NCBI GenBank assembly: GCA_020853755.1
Contig: JADYYG010000061.1
Location: 1 to 41,001, forward strand
Direction: 5' to 3'
Origin: Dehalococcoidia bacterium
Lineage (GTDB): Bacteria; Chloroflexota; Dehalococcoidia; Tepidiformales; Tepidiformaceae
DNA length: 41,001 nt
The notes under the pieces are model-generated. The model was not told the DNA's origin. It did no database searches and saw only the letters and a program-made list of their open reading frames with translations. Position numbers and translations under genes: made by a program. This document shows positions 18,978 through 25,989 of the stretch, in pieces (the stretch's first letter is position 1; the number at the start of each line of letters is the position of its first letter).

Positions 18978-19544
18978 TCAGTAGCCGTGGCTGTCCCAGA
19001 GGATGTCGCCCCGGCCCGTGAGTTTCGCCTGCTGCCGTGACGCCACAAAGAGGAAGTCGCTGAGCCGGTTCAGGTACGGGATGACCTGGGGCCCGACCTC
19101 CTCCTCGCGCACGAGGGCAATGGATGCGCGCTCGGCGCGGCGGCAGACGGTTCGCGCCACGTGCAACTGAGCGGCGGCGAGGTCCCCGCCCGGCAGGATG
19201 AAGCTGCGAAGTGGTTCGAGCCCCTCGTTCCACTCATCGATCCAGCTTTCGAGGTCGCTCACGTGGTGCGCTTCGACGCGGGGAACGGCGAACCGCTTCT
19301 TGTCGTCTTCGAGAATGCAGAGGTCGGAACCAAGGTTGAACAGCACCTGTTGGATGATGAAGAACCGCTCCCGCATAGACTCGTGGATGCCGGCGCTGAC
19401 CGCCACGCCGATGCAGGAGTTGAGTTCGTCGACTGTCCCGAACGCTTCAATCCGGAGAGAGTCTTTGTGGACGCGCTGGCCCCCTCCGAGGGCGGTAGTG
19501 CCGTCGTCGCCGGCGCGGGTGTAGACGCGATTGATGTGAACCAT
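18978..19544 (-). CDS. ATP:cob(I)alamin adenosyltransferase, PduO type
   Basis: 188 residues, full length for PduO/MMAB enzymes that make adenosylcobalamin from cob(I)alamin and ATP. Motifs: the ATP-binding N terminus YTRAGDDGTT (8-17), the FGTVDELNS segment (36-44), RRAERASI in the central helix, and NRLSDFLFVASR near the C terminus. It implies an adenosylcobalamin-dependent enzyme such as methylmalonyl-CoA mutase elsewhere in the genome. The ATG at 19544 lies six bases after TACCAT on the minus strand, so it is probably leaderless. No cobalamin riboswitch was recognised near it. Confidence 0.95.
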   Translation of the reverse strand: MVHINRVYTRAGDDGTTALGGGQRVHKDSLRIEAFGTVDELNSCIGVAVSAGIHESMRERFFIIQQVLFNLGSDLCILEDDKKRFAVPRVEAHHVSDLESWIDEWNEGLEPLRSFILPGGDLAAAQLHVARTVCRRAERASIALVREEEVGPQVIPYLNRLSDFLFVASRQQAKLTGRGDILWDSHGY

Positions 19545-19550
19545 GGCGCC

Positions 19551-19556
19551 ATGGTA
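19551..19556 (-). promoter_or_regulatory. Putative -10 element for leaderless adenosyltransferase transcript
   Basis: TACCAT on the minus strand is exactly six bases before ATG 19544. The same hexamer at the same spacing precedes the RRE-domain gene and moxR. Confidence 0.5.
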
Positions 19557-19665
19557 CTGGCTGTTGCATCGGAGGTCGGCAATGCTTCAAGGCCGCCAAG
19601 TGATGACGCCGGCCACAGACCGGGTGAGAATAGAGGCGCGGGTTCTGGCCGCTGAGGGGAAAGTG

Positions 19666-19902
19666 ATGACGAACCAGGAGCAACGTTGCAGCCGCTGCCA
19701 TTCGGTGTACTCGGGGCAGCCGTACCTGATGGCCGGGCGCGAGTTCTGTTGCCAGAGTTGCTCCGTTGGTTCGGCCTGTGAGCACCAGGGCATCCACCGC
19801 TCCACCAGCGTCCGCCGGTACGACACGATGTTCGACCGCTTCCGGCAGGTGGTGCGGGAGAACTCGCCGTACGAGGTTCAGCGGAACCCGGTTCACCTCT
19901 GA
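19666..19902 (+). CDS. Small Cys-rich metal-binding protein
   Basis: 78 residues. Residues 7-34 hold a CSRC knuckle, then FCCQSC, then VGSACEHQG: seven cysteines and a histidine able to bind zinc or another soft metal. The GREFCCQSC pattern resembles the small YCCxxCA-type metal-binding domains related to bacterial metallothioneins. The rest is a basic, soluble helical tail. ATG at 19666 is preferred because GAGGGGA lies just upstream; longer in-frame starts exist but add unlikely sequence. It is divergent from the adenosyltransferase gene. Function is not known; metal sequestration or delivery is a guess. Confidence 0.75.
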   Translation: MTNQEQRCSRCHSVYSGQPYLMAGREFCCQSCSVGSACEHQGIHRSTSVRRYDTMFDRFRQVVRENSPYEVQRNPVHL

Positions 19903-19960
19903 GCGAAAAGTTTACGAAGCGCGTCGTCATAAGAATCCCCGCCGGGCGGTGGCCTTTGGC

Positions 19961-20085
19961 TATAGTCCCGCCCGAGGGATCGGCGCCTTTCCCAGGACAG
20001 GTGCTCGACCCGCCGGCCGAAGACTGGGTGGAGGAGGCGCGCCCGCCCGTGTCCACCAAAGCCCGGCGCCGACCCTCTTTCTTCC
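19961..20085 (+). ncRNA. Candidate structured RNA with its own -10 box
   Basis: A TATAGT hexamer (19961-19966) is followed seven bases later by a long inverted repeat: GAGGGATCGGCGCC at 19974-19987 pairs with GGCGCCGACCCTC at 20065-20077, 13 pairs with one bulged A. Inside, GGACA and TGTCC form a further stem, and CCGCC can pair with GGTGG. The closing arm is followed by a T-rich stretch (TTTCTT). Together this resembles a small RNA of about 105-115 bases, or a structured leader for the following gene. It matches no RNA family I know; SRP, 6S and common riboswitch signatures were looked for and not found. Confidence 0.35.
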
Positions 20086-20163
20086 CTCCATCGCGTCTGA
20101 GAAACCAGAAGCCGGGACGCGACGGCGCGTGTTTCGAGGCGCCGCCCCACGGGTGGAGTCACC

Positions 20164-22428
20164 TTGAGACTGATTGACGGTCCCGGGGGCCTCACGCTCG
20201 AGGCTGGCGGCAAAGCATGGGCTGCGCTGGACCTGCCCCTGCTCCACGGGGAGCGTCCGGCGGTTCACACCGCGCTCGTGGCGTCCCAATCGAGCCTCGC
20301 AGCTGATGGCGAGTGGCTCCACGTCAGGCTCTCGTGGACCTGCAACGAGTCCGTGGAGCAGGACGAGTTGGCTCTCCGGCTGCGGCTGCTGTTCGAGCCC
20401 ACGTTCTGGTGGGCGCCCCACCTCGCCCCCGCCGACGGCGACTGCATCGCACAACACGTCTTCCGCGCGCCCGCATTGATCGCGTCAGCGACCGTAGCAG
20501 AGGAAGCGGCCACCCTGGTGGTCATTCCCGACCTCGATCTGTGTGGCGCTCAGCCGGAGACCCCGTGGTTCCTCGACCTCGATGTCCCGGCGCGCACGTT
20601 CTGGCTTGGCATGTCGCGCAGCGAACTGACCGACCACGTCCGCTATCGCAAGTCAGGCGGGATGGTGTTTTCGCCCGAACAGAGCGGCGGCAGGGTCGAA
20701 CTCGGGTTCTTCGTGTCGCTCGATTCGAGCCCGGCAGCTGACCCGGAGCGCCCTGCGAACCCCTTCCGGGCGGCAAGGAGGTTTCTCTGGCAACGGTATG
20801 CGAGGCCGCTGTTCGACCAGGGGCGGCCAACCCCCGGGCCACTCGAACCGTACGTCGACCACACCTACCGGTGGGCTTTCGAATCATGGAACGATTCGGT
20901 CTGGCAGGAGTTTGACCTCGGCGGGACACGAGTCGGCGCGCCGGCCTTCATCGTTAACGTCACGCAGTCACCGAACTATCCCGGTGAGCCGAGCCTCCGG
21001 GAGGTGCTCAGCGTCTGGAACCAGGCATGGTTCTCGTCACTTCGCTCAGCGGCCGGACTGTACCGGTACGCCCGGCGCACGGGTGACGATGGGTTGCTGC
21101 AGAAGGCGCTCATGACGAAGGAGTTAGCGCTTGCGGCGCCGATGCGCGATGGCATCTTTCCGTCGGTGTACCGGACAGAGATGACCGAGGTCGAAGTCGA
21201 CGGTAAGGTGCTCCGCCGGTCACTGGGATGGGACACCGGGTACTGGACCAACTCCGACCGGACCCCCACGGAGCGCGGCATCGACGACGGGTGGTTCCAC
21301 ATCGTCGACAGCAGTTGGACGGCGCTCCAGATGGTCCGCTGGTACACGGAACTCGAACCCGACGACCGTCTCCTCGCGTATGTGCAGACCTACGCGGGGA
21401 AGCTGCTGACGCTCCGGGACGGCGACGGGTTCTTCCCGGCATGGTTGCACCCCGAGACGCTCGAACCTTCGGAGGTGCTGAGAGTGTCGCCGGAGACGAG
21501 CGTCAGCGCGGCGTTCCTCCTTGCACTGTCGAAGCTGACGAACGACGGCCGGTACCAGGATGCCGCGCTCCGGGCCCTGGACGTGGTCATCGATGAAATC
21601 GTTGCCACTGGCAGGTGGGAGGACTTTGAAACCTACTGGTCGTGCTGCCCGTTCGGGAAAGAGGAGCACTATGGCCGGAAGTTCGAACGGAACGGCATGT
21701 ACAAGCAGTGCAACCTCGGCATGTTCTGGACGGCTGAGGCGCTTCTCGCCGGGTTCGAAGCCAGCGGCGATGTGCGGTATCTGCAGTGGGGCCGGCGTAC
21801 CCTCGACGAACTGGCAATGACCCAGCAGGTGTGGGAGCCGCCGTTCATCTACACGCCTGCCGTCGGCGGCTTCGGGGTGATGAACTTCGATGGCGAATGG
21901 AACGACGCCCGCCAGAGCCTCTTCGCTGAGCTGTTTCTCGATTACTACCGGGTGACCGGCGAGACCGAGTTGTTCGAGCGAGGGGTGGCTGCGCTCAGGG
22001 CGTCGTTCATCATGATGTACTGCCCAGAGAACCCGGTGGCGAAGTCACTCTGGGAGCGCCGCTGGCCGTTCTTCGGCCCGGAGGACTACGGGTTCATGAT
22101 GGAGAACTATGGCCACCCCGGTGTCACCACGCCCGACGGCGTCGGGGTCGGCCGATTCTCGATTTACGACTGGGGCAGCGGGACGGCCGCAGCTGCGTTT
22201 GCACGTATCCGGGAGCACTACGGTGACGTGTACGTTGATGCAGCGCGCGGCCGTGCATTCGCGGTCAACGGCCTGGCGGTGAGCACGGACGCCGGCCAGT
22301 CCGCCTACACCATCCAGAACCCGGGTTCGACGGATCGCAACGTGCGCCTGGTCCGCTCGACGGGTGAGGCGCACGAGTTCAACATCGCGCCGGGGGGCAG
22401 TGTGACCGGGAGCTTCGGCCAGCCGTAG
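20164..22428 (+). CDS. Large six-hairpin-glycosidase-like protein, cytoplasmic
   Basis: 754 residues. The N-terminal third (about 1-215) is beta-rich, like the non-catalytic sandwich of many glycoside hydrolases. Residues about 240-690 show the repeated helix pairs of an (alpha/alpha)6 barrel with many aromatic and acidic residues (GWDTGYWTNSDR, HIVDSSWTALQMVRWY, FETYWSCCPFGKEEHYGRK, YDWGSGTAAAAF). A short C-terminal beta domain follows. There is no signal peptide. I infer a carbohydrate-active or epimerase-like enzyme but cannot name family or substrate. TTG at 20164 has GGTGGAG upstream. It stands 57 bases before the RRE/kinase/glycosyltransferase cluster on the same strand and might belong to it. 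Confidence 0.7.
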   Translation: MRLIDGPGGLTLEAGGKAWAALDLPLLHGERPAVHTALVASQSSLAADGEWLHVRLSWTCNESVEQDELALRLRLLFEPTFWWAPHLAPADGDCIAQHVFRAPALIASATVAEEAATLVVIPDLDLCGAQPETPWFLDLDVPARTFWLGMSRSELTDHVRYRKSGGMVFSPEQSGGRVELGFFVSLDSSPAADPERPANPFRAARRFLWQRYARPLFDQGRPTPGPLEPYVDHTYRWAFESWNDSVWQEFDLGGTRVGAPAFIVNVTQSPNYPGEPSLREVLSVWNQAWFSSLRSAAGLYRYARRTGDDGLLQKALMTKELALAAPMRDGIFPSVYRTEMTEVEVDGKVLRRSLGWDTGYWTNSDRTPTERGIDDGWFHIVDSSWTALQMVRWYTELEPDDRLLAYVQTYAGKLLTLRDGDGFFPAWLHPETLEPSEVLRVSPETSVSAAFLLALSKLTNDGRYQDAALRALDVVIDEIVATGRWEDFETYWSCCPFGKEEHYGRKFERNGMYKQCNLGMFWTAEALLAGFEASGDVRYLQWGRRTLDELAMTQQVWEPPFIYTPAVGGFGVMNFDGEWNDARQSLFAELFLDYYRVTGETELFERGVAALRASFIMMYCPENPVAKSLWERRWPFFGPEDYGFMMENYGHPGVTTPDGVGVGRFSIYDWGSGTAAAAFARIREHYGDVYVDAARGRAFAVNGLAVSTDAGQSAYTIQNPGSTDRNVRLVRSTGEAHEFNIAPGGSVTGSFGQP

Positions 22429-22473
22429 CCTGCAGCGGTGCCGCCGCGTCTGGCACGCCCGCTGACCACCTAC

Positions 22474-22479
22474 TACCAT
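22474..22479 (+). promoter_or_regulatory. Putative -10 element of the RRE-kinase-glycosyltransferase cluster
   Basis: TACCAT, six bases before the GTG at 22486. If real, the six-gene cluster has its own leaderless transcript separate from the six-hairpin protein gene upstream. Confidence 0.45.
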
Positions 22480-22485
22480 CTCAGG

Positions 22486-22893
22486 GTGACCATGAACGAG
22501 CGTTTTGAAGTGAATCGTCCAGATGTCGTTGACGAGAGCGTGGATGGGGAAGTCCTCATCGTGCACCTCGGGAGCGGCGCCTACTTCAGTTCCCGTGGCG
22601 CCGGGGATTCGGCGTGGCAACTGCTGGCGGCAGGCTGCACCGCCGCCGAGTCTGCAGCGGTCATGGGTCAGGAAGCTGATGCCGTGAAGGCGTTTACCGC
22701 GCAACTCGTGGATGAAGGCCTTCTGAGGCCGCGCGCGACTCCCCCTGCTCCGCAGCCCCCGGTGACTGCCGTTACCGGACCGATGACGCTCGATAAGTAC
22801 ACCGACATGCAGGAACTGTTGCTTCTCGACCCTATTCACGACGTGGAGCCTGAAGGCTGGCCTGCTGCTAAACAGGGCGGGGACAGACCCTAA
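22486..22893 (+). CDS. PqqD-like RiPP recognition element protein with C-terminal acidic motif
   Basis: 135 residues. Residues 5-82 match the PqqD/RRE winged-helix fold, which binds leader peptides and hands them to modifying enzymes: FEVNRPDVVDESVDGEVLIV, then HLGSGAYF, GAGDSAWQLLAAG, and AFTAQLVDEGLL. A Pro-rich linker (84-99) leads to a striking tail around residues 107-126, MQELLLLDPIHDVEPEGW, then P and a hydrophilic end. The tail could be a docking segment, or a substrate held in cis; both are inference. GTG 22486 is chosen because TACCAT stands six bases before it; ATG 22492, in frame, is the alternative. The kinase gene follows directly. Confidence 0.82.
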   Translation: MTMNERFEVNRPDVVDESVDGEVLIVHLGSGAYFSSRGAGDSAWQLLAAGCTAAESAAVMGQEADAVKAFTAQLVDEGLLRPRATPPAPQPPVTAVTGPMTLDKYTDMQELLLLDPIHDVEPEGWPAAKQGGDRP

Positions 22894-23964
22894 GTGCCGG
22901 GTGAGGCGCCAGGTGTCGGCACTATCCAACAGCTTCAAGCATTCAGGGCAGGCTTCCACCGTGCGGCCGCCGCCGCAGGCGGCGTGATTCGCATACCCAT
23001 AGCGGTTGCCGGTCAGCGTGTCGTCTTCGAGTTCGCCGGGGCGGCGCTGATGTCCCGGATGGCGGGGCCATTTGCACATCTGCGGTGTGACGACGGCCCG
23101 GTTTCACTGCGGATCCGGGTGTGGGATAGCGAAAGTACGGGGGTTTCGTTGCCGCCCGAACTCCCGTCGCCGGGGTCCGTGTATGCCCAGAGCCTGCCGG
23201 CCATGGCGGACGGTCATGCGGTACGGTGGGCGTTCTTCCGGCCGGATCCCGGCCTCACTGCCTACGATGCTGAGTCTCGCGAGGCTGACTACTGGATCCC
23301 CGCAGCCTCCCGCATCACCTACGGGGACCTGGCCGGCGGGTTCCGCGCGATATTCGCCTGGGCGATGGCCTCAGAAGGCCTCCAGTTCCTGCATGCTGCG
23401 GCGGTGGCCGAAGCCGGGAAGGCCGCACTCATTGTTGGCCGGAGCGGTTCCGGCAAGAGCAGCACGTCTCTCGCCTGCCTCCTCGCCGGGATGGAGTTCC
23501 TCGGTGATGACCACTGCCTGCTCGATTTGCGAGGCGCGCCATCGGTCCACTCCATCTACGCCGCGGCCAAGTTGCACGACTCCCAACTCGAGCGGTTTCC
23601 CGAGGTGGAGCGCCTGGTGGTGAATCCTGACCGCGAGGCTCCGGTGAAAGGGGTCGCCCTGCTGCACCCTGATTACTCCGGGTTGCTGCCAGCCTCACGG
23701 CCACTCGCGGCGGTGTTCGTCCCAAACATCGGCGGTGGCTCCAGAACCACCATCGAAGCGACCGATCCTGCGACGGCGCTTGCCGCGCTTGCCCCGAGTA
23801 CACTGCTACAGGCGGCTTCGGCTGATCGCCGGGCCCTCGGAGCAATGGCACGGCTCGTCAGGTCCGTGCCGTGTTACCGTGTTTCGCTGAGCACGGATCG
23901 CGCGGAGATAGCTGCCCGAATCCGCACCTTCCTCCGAGAGGAGGCCACCAGCGCCGCGCCGTGA
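22894..23964 (+). CDS. HPr-kinase-like ATPase
   Basis: 356 residues. The C-terminal half has the HprK kinase core: FLHAAAV (165-171), Walker A GRSGSGKSS (182-190) and GDDHCLLD (204-211), the two Asp residues corresponding to the metal-binding pair of HPr kinase. The N-terminal half is a diverged domain without clear match, and no HPr gene is nearby. HprK-like kinases in lasso-peptide clusters phosphorylate the C-terminal residue of a peptide; this copy sits with an RRE protein and a nucleotidyltransferase, so a peptide substrate is plausible. GTG start abuts the preceding TAA. Its own stop overlaps the next GTG (GTGA). Confidence 0.85.
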   Translation: MPGEAPGVGTIQQLQAFRAGFHRAAAAAGGVIRIPIAVAGQRVVFEFAGAALMSRMAGPFAHLRCDDGPVSLRIRVWDSESTGVSLPPELPSPGSVYAQSLPAMADGHAVRWAFFRPDPGLTAYDAESREADYWIPAASRITYGDLAGGFRAIFAWAMASEGLQFLHAAAVAEAGKAALIVGRSGSGKSSTSLACLLAGMEFLGDDHCLLDLRGAPSVHSIYAAAKLHDSQLERFPEVERLVVNPDREAPVKGVALLHPDYSGLLPASRPLAAVFVPNIGGGSRTTIEATDPATALAALAPSTLLQAASADRRALGAMARLVRSVPCYRVSLSTDRAEIAARIRTFLREEATSAAP

Positions 23965-24647
23965 ACCCACTCGTTTCTGTCATCATCCCTGTCCACAACG
24001 GGGCAGAGTTCATCGAGACCGCGCTGGAGAGTGTCTTCGCGCAGGCGCACCGGCCGCTGGAGGTGGTTGTCGCAGATGACGCATCGACGGATGCCACTGC
24101 GGCGCTGGTTGAGAGTTTCCCGGAGGTGATCCAACTCCTGAAGCTGTCTCGCTGCGGGGTCTCGGCAGCAAGGAATGCCGCTGTTGCAGCTTCGAACGGG
24201 GAGTGGCTGGCATTCCTCGATGCGGATGACCTCTGGCTGCCGGACAAACTCCACGTTCAACTCCAGGCGGCGGGAGAGCACCCGGACGCGGCGGTTTTTC
24301 TTGGCGGGAAGCGCATCCGGGTGGAGGACTCTGCGCGTGACTGGTATACGGGGCCGGCGCACGGCGAGCAGCTGGTGTCCTACGAGCCATCCGTTTGGCT
24401 GGTTCGGCGTGATGCGTTCGAGCGAGTCGGTCAGTTCGACACTGCAAGGACCATCGGGGAGGACACTGACTGGATTGTGAGAGCCAAGGACGCAGGGTTG
24501 CGAGTCCACGTTTGCCCGGAAGTGCTGTGTGAGCGGCGCATCCATGGACGAAACGCGACACGGGCGCCGTATGACTTGAAGGGTATCACGCTCGGTATCC
24601 TGCGGGATTCGGTTCGCCGAAAAACCGAGGCAAGAGGACAGCCTTGA
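23961..24647 (+). CDS. Family 2 glycosyltransferase (first of three paralogues)
   Basis: 228 residues, a single GT-A domain with no membrane segment. It shows VSVIIPVHNG at the N terminus, ADDASTD (38-44), AARNAA, the metal/nucleotide-sugar motif FLDADD (85-90), and GEDTDW with the likely catalytic acid pair. It should transfer a sugar from a nucleotide-sugar to an unknown acceptor. The GTG start overlaps the kinase stop (GTGA), and its stop overlaps the next ATG (TGATG), so translation is coupled along the cluster. It is clearly related to the two genes that follow. Confidence 0.92.
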   Translation: MNPLVSVIIPVHNGAEFIETALESVFAQAHRPLEVVVADDASTDATAALVESFPEVIQLLKLSRCGVSAARNAAVAASNGEWLAFLDADDLWLPDKLHVQLQAAGEHPDAAVFLGGKRIRVEDSARDWYTGPAHGEQLVSYEPSVWLVRRDAFERVGQFDTARTIGEDTDWIVRAKDAGLRVHVCPEVLCERRIHGRNATRAPYDLKGITLGILRDSVRRKTEARGQP

Positions 24648-25339
24648 TGAATGCACCACACGTTTCAGTCGTGATTCCCGCGTACAACGCGGAACGGTTC
24701 CTTGGCGAGGCGCTTGAGAGCGTGCTGGCGCAATCGCTGTCCGCGGAAGAGATCGTTGTGGTCGATGATGGGTCCACGGACAACACCGGGTTGGTGGCCG
24801 CGGGATTCCCGGGGGTAACCGTCGTGTCGCTGCCTCACTTCGGGGTGTCAGCCGCTCGCAACGCCGGGGTGTCACGAAGCACGGGAGATTTCATCGCGTT
24901 CCTCGATGCTGACGACACATGGATGCCGGAGCGGCTGGAGCGCCAGTTCGTGCGGCTGGCTGCGTCACCGGCGGCGGGCATCGTGATGGCGCGGCAGGCT
25001 TACCGGTTCGAGGGCCCCGTCCCCTCCTGGTTCAGAGGCCCGACCGATGGCAGTTCCGAGCCCGGCTACCAGCCGAGCAACTGGCTGGTTCGCCGGGAGA
25101 CGTGGACACGAGTCGGACCGTTCACGGAGGGGATAACACACTCGGAAGACACTGACTGGTTGGCGCGAGCATCGGACCTCGGTGTGGAGGTCGTAATGGC
25201 CGACGAGACACTCGTCGTGCATCGAATTCACGACCAGAACGCGAGCGGGCAGGCGGAAGCGGTCCGCGCCGGAGTGCTCCATGCCCTTCGAACGTCAGTG
25301 CGGCGAAAGCAGGGCATGCTTCCCGAGGGTGGGCTGTAG
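24647..25339 (+). CDS. Family 2 glycosyltransferase (second of three paralogues)
   Basis: 230 residues, GT-A fold. Motifs in order: VSVVIPAYNA, VDDGSTDNT, ARNAGVSRSTGD, FLDADDTW and SEDTDWLARASDLG. C-terminal HALRTSVRRKQG mirrors ILRDSVRRKTEA of the previous protein, supporting a tandem duplication. All GT2 active-site landmarks are intact. ATG at 24647 overlaps the preceding stop by one base; a TTG three bases earlier is possible. The stop TAG overlaps the next GTG (TAGTG). Confidence 0.92.
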   Translation: MNAPHVSVVIPAYNAERFLGEALESVLAQSLSAEEIVVVDDGSTDNTGLVAAGFPGVTVVSLPHFGVSAARNAGVSRSTGDFIAFLDADDTWMPERLERQFVRLAASPAAGIVMARQAYRFEGPVPSWFRGPTDGSSEPGYQPSNWLVRRETWTRVGPFTEGITHSEDTDWLARASDLGVEVVMADETLVVHRIHDQNASGQAEAVRAGVLHALRTSVRRKQGMLPEGGL

Positions 25340-25989
25340 TGTCGCCGCAGCCGGAGGTTTCGGTGGTGATTCCGGCGTACAACGCTGGAGAGTTCATCGC
25401 TGAAGCGATTCAGAGCGTGCTGGCGGCGCCGGGGCCCACGCGTGAGGTGATCGTGGTCGACGATGGCTCGACCGACAACACGGCCTCGATTGCTGCCGGC
25501 TTTTCCGAGGTTCGCCTGCTCCAACGGCCCAACGGCGGCATCGGAGCCGCGAGGAACACGGCGCTCATGAACGTTTCAGCCCCCCTGGTTGCGTTCCTCG
25601 ATGCCGACGACGTCTGGCCTTTAGGGCGGCTGACCGCGCTCGTCAGTGCGCTGGTTTCGGGAGTCGATGCCGCGTTCGGACAGATCGTGCAGTTTGGTGA
25701 CGGCCGTGAAGAATCGGAGCCGGCGCCGGCATTGCTCGCCGGGACGATGCTCATCCGGACCGAGGCTGCAGCACGGGCAGGCAAGTTCCGTGAAGACGTG
25801 AAGGTCGGCGAATTTATCGACTGGTGGTCGCGTGCTGAAGAGGCTGGAGTCCGGCGAGTGCAGATCCCGGATGTCGTGCTGCGGCGTCGCATCCACACCT
25901 CGAACACAGGTATCACGCACGCCGGGAGCAGGGTGGACTATGCCCGGGTGTTGCGAGCTGCACTCGAACGACGAAGAGGCTCAAACTGA
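25339..25989 (+). CDS. Family 2 glycosyltransferase (third, diverged paralogue)
   Basis: 216 residues. VSVVIPAYNA, VDDGSTDNT, GAARNTALM and FLDADDVW are conserved, so nucleotide-sugar binding is likely. The EDTDW motif of the other two copies reads GEFIDW here: the Glu remains but the adjacent Asp is Phe, and the acceptor-side region is shorter. This may change acceptor choice or reduce activity. It begins with GTG overlapping the previous stop and ends with TGA that overlaps a probable CTG start of the nucleotidyltransferase gene (CTGA at 25986-25989). Confidence 0.9.
   Translation: MSPQPEVSVVIPAYNAGEFIAEAIQSVLAAPGPTREVIVVDDGSTDNTASIAAGFSEVRLLQRPNGGIGAARNTALMNVSAPLVAFLDADDVWPLGRLTALVSALVSGVDAAFGQIVQFGDGREESEPAPALLAGTMLIRTEAAARAGKFREDVKVGEFIDWWSRAEEAGVRRVQIPDVVLRRRIHTSNTGITHAGSRVDYARVLRAALERRRGSN

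Noticed and set aside
20078..20163. Cyclic-di-GMP riboswitch suggested by GGGACGCGACGGC near the TTG start of the six-hairpin gene.
   Set aside because: The other conserved parts of that riboswitch (GCAAACC block and tetraloop receptor arrangement) are absent.
22045..23079. Minus-strand open frame (344 codons) spanning the end of the six-hairpin gene and the RRE gene.
   Set aside because: It crosses two well-supported genes, shows no domain, and has no start signals.
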